Positions 62,660 through 64,000 of a stretch of 64,000 nt of DNA are shown one piece after another (position 1 is the stretch's first letter; every line of letters begins with the position of its first letter). A program made the position numbers and the translations under genes. The stretch comes from Flavobacterium xinjiangense (GTDB taxonomy: Bacteria; Bacteroidota; Bacteroidia; Flavobacteriales; Flavobacteriaceae). The DNA is taken from NCBI RefSeq assembly GCF_900142885.1, contig NZ_FRCL01000001.1, positions 100,571 to 164,570 of the forward strand, given 5' to 3'. The notes under the pieces were generated by a model. That model saw nothing but the letters and a program-made list of their open reading frames with translations. It ran no database searches and was not told where the DNA came from.

Positions 62660-63556
62660 ATGATAAAACGAACCCTTTTCTTTGGTAATCCTGCCTATTT
62701 AAGCACCAAAAACGAGCAAATAATAATCTCTTATCCTGACAAGGAACAAGAAACCAAAACCGTGGCTATTGAAGATATTGGCGTTATCGTTCTGGAAAAC
62801 CAACAAATCACAATTACGAATGGTTTGCTAGAAAAACTAATTCATAACAATGTAGCATTAATCAATTGCGACCAACAGCATTTGCCTATTGGTTTATTGA
62901 TGCCTTTGAACGGACACACCGAACAGTCGGAACGGTTCAAAAATCAAATTAATGCTTCGGTCCCACTCAAAAAGAATTTATGGCAACAAACCATTAGTGC
63001 CAAAATTATAAACCAAGCGGGATTACTAAAAGAAAAAGGAATTCCGTGCCGAAAAATGGAGCTTTGGGCAAAGGAAGTAACCTCAGGTGATGCACTCAAT
63101 CACGAATCCAGAGCAGCTGTTTTTTATTGGCCAAATCTCATCCAAATCGAAAATTTCACACGGGGACAAAAAGGAATCGCCCCTAATAATCTGTTGAATT
63201 ATGGTTATGCCATTCTAAGGGCTATTACCGCACGAGCTATTGTTAGTTCTGGGATGCTGCCCACTTTAGGCATTTTTCATCGCAACAAATACAATGCGTA
63301 TTGCCTTGCAGATGATATTATGGAACCGTATCGCCCGTATGTTGATTTGATTGTATGCCATATCATGGAAACTGAAGATACTTTTGAAGAATTGACTATT
63401 GACATTAAAAAACAATTATTGAGTATAGCCAGTATAGATGTTTTTATTGATGGAAAAAACAGTCCGTTGATGGTCGCCATGAGTAGAACAACACATTCCT
63501 TACACGAATGTTTTACGGGAACGACAAGGAAAATTTTATACCCCATTTATGTATGA
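62660..63556 (+). CDS. cas1: CRISPR-associated integrase Cas1 (type II-C)
   Basis: 298 residues. Metal ligands Glu149 ([11 protein letters not shown]), His207 ([13 protein letters not shown]) and an acidic residue in [10 protein letters not shown] (~218-222). Inserts new spacers with Cas2. 12 bp after cas9; overlaps cas2 by eight bases. Confidence 0.97.
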   Translation: MIKRTLFFGNPAYLSTKNEQIIISYPDKEQETKTVAIEDIGVIVLENQQITITNGLLEKLIHNNVALINCDQQHLPIGLLMPLNGHTEQSERFKNQINASVPLKKNLWQQTISAKIINQAGLLKEKGIPCRKMELWAKEVTSGDALNHESRAAVFYWPNLIQIENFTRGQKGIAPNNLLNYGYAILRAITARAIVSSGMLPTLGIFHRNKYNAYCLADDIMEPYRPYVDLIVCHIMETEDTFEELTIDIKKQLLSIASIDVFIDGKNSPLMVAMSRTTHSLHECFTGTTRKILYPIYV

Positions 63557-63896
63557 TGAACATTACACACGTTTAAACCAGTATAGAAGTTTGTGGATAT
63601 TAGTATTTTTTGATCTGCCCACGGAAACGCAAAAAGAGCGTAAAATAGCCAGTACATTTCGTAAGAAATTATTAGACGATGGCTTTTCTATGTTTCAATT
63701 TTCTATCTACATACGATTTTGTGCCAGCAGAGAAAATGCCGAAGTACACACCAAAAGAATAAAAAACAACTTACCTGAACACGGCAAAATTGGTGTCATG
63801 CAAATAACCGATAAACAATTTGGTATGATGGAACTTTTTTATGGAAAAAAATTGGTAGAAACAGACAAACCTTCACAACAATTAGAATTATTTTAG
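63549..63896 (+). CDS. cas2: CRISPR-associated Cas2
   Basis: 115 residues. Ferredoxin-like fold with [17 protein letters not shown] near the N-terminus (Asp of the FDLP motif) and a dimer-forming middle ([14 protein letters not shown]). Structural partner of Cas1. Overlaps the cas1 stop, so co-translated. The last residues (QQLELF) are common in II-C Cas2. Confidence 0.96.
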   Translation: MYDEHYTRLNQYRSLWILVFFDLPTETQKERKIASTFRKKLLDDGFSMFQFSIYIRFCASRENAEVHTKRIKNNLPEHGKIGVMQITDKQFGMMELFYGKKLVETDKPSQQLELF

Positions 63897-64000
63897 TCTT
63901 AACAGGATTAAAAAAAAGTCTAACATCTTGTATTGCAACATACAAACACCTCCTTTTTTGATTTCAAAACAAACTCATAACTACCAACATATCAGTCAAT
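63897..64000 (+). other. Start of the region after cas2, probable CRISPR leader
   Basis: AT-rich, no gene, with a TGTAT-TGCAAC-ATACA mini-palindrome (~63931). No repeat is present yet; the array, if here, starts beyond the edge. Confidence 0.4.

Noticed and set aside
63897..64000. CRISPR array
   Set aside because: No direct repeat of the expected length is present before the edge, so I annotate only a probable leader.

Overview
The window is about 64 kb of a low-GC Bacteroidota chromosome, most likely Flavobacterium or a close relative. The evidence is two giant secreted proteins with type IX secretion (T9SS) C-terminal signals, GSCFA, DUF4230, DUF5522 and LemA/TPM genes, starts without Shine-Dalgarno sequences, and promoters of the Bacteroidota form TTG-N17-20-TAnnTTTG. 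The genus call is inference.

Positions 1-36,300 are core chromosome. Two paralogous T9SS surface proteins (1-11.9 kb) share the last ~85 residues and a near-identical terminator. They are followed by DUF5522, urocanate hydratase, a DUF4136 lipoprotein, a group III truncated haemoglobin, a phytase-like lipoprotein, a long-form aromatic amino acid hydroxylase, DUF4230/GSCFA, alaS, an M23 peptidase, a MerR regulator, LemA plus two TPM proteins, Rrf2, a phosphate uptake operon (OprO/P-type porin, pstS, pstC, pstA, pstB), der and era. Three diverged copies of a ~145 bp intergenic repeat lie in this part.

Positions 36,300-64,000 are an accessory region entered at two identical tandem initiator tRNA genes. 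A large serine recombinase runs into the second tRNA on the opposite strand, and its last residues and stop codon are read from the tRNA terminator and tRNA antisense strand. Behind it lie a divergent XRE-controlled cluster of genes I do not recognise, a 700 bp non-coding segment packed with long inverted repeats (a likely oriT or structured RNA region), a MobC-like protein and a relaxase. This looks like an integrative mobilizable element. It is followed by a defence block. A type I restriction-modification locus (hsdM, hsdS, hsdR) carries a SLATT membrane protein with a CxxC-x11-CxxC tail, a small zinc-knuckle partner and a Schlafen/AlbA-type ATP-binding gene. A WYL regulator with a broken 5' end comes next. 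A type II-C CRISPR-Cas system (tracrRNA, cas9, cas1, cas2) reaches the right edge. The CRISPR array is not in the window and probably starts just beyond it.

The points most worth a second look are: a run of tRNA 3'-half-like sequences between hsdM and hsdS; the SLATT cassette flanked by a duplicated hsdS 3' end; the nested hairpins upstream of the mobilization genes; and the unrecognised 38.1-42.4 kb cluster, which has a repeated operator-like sequence.
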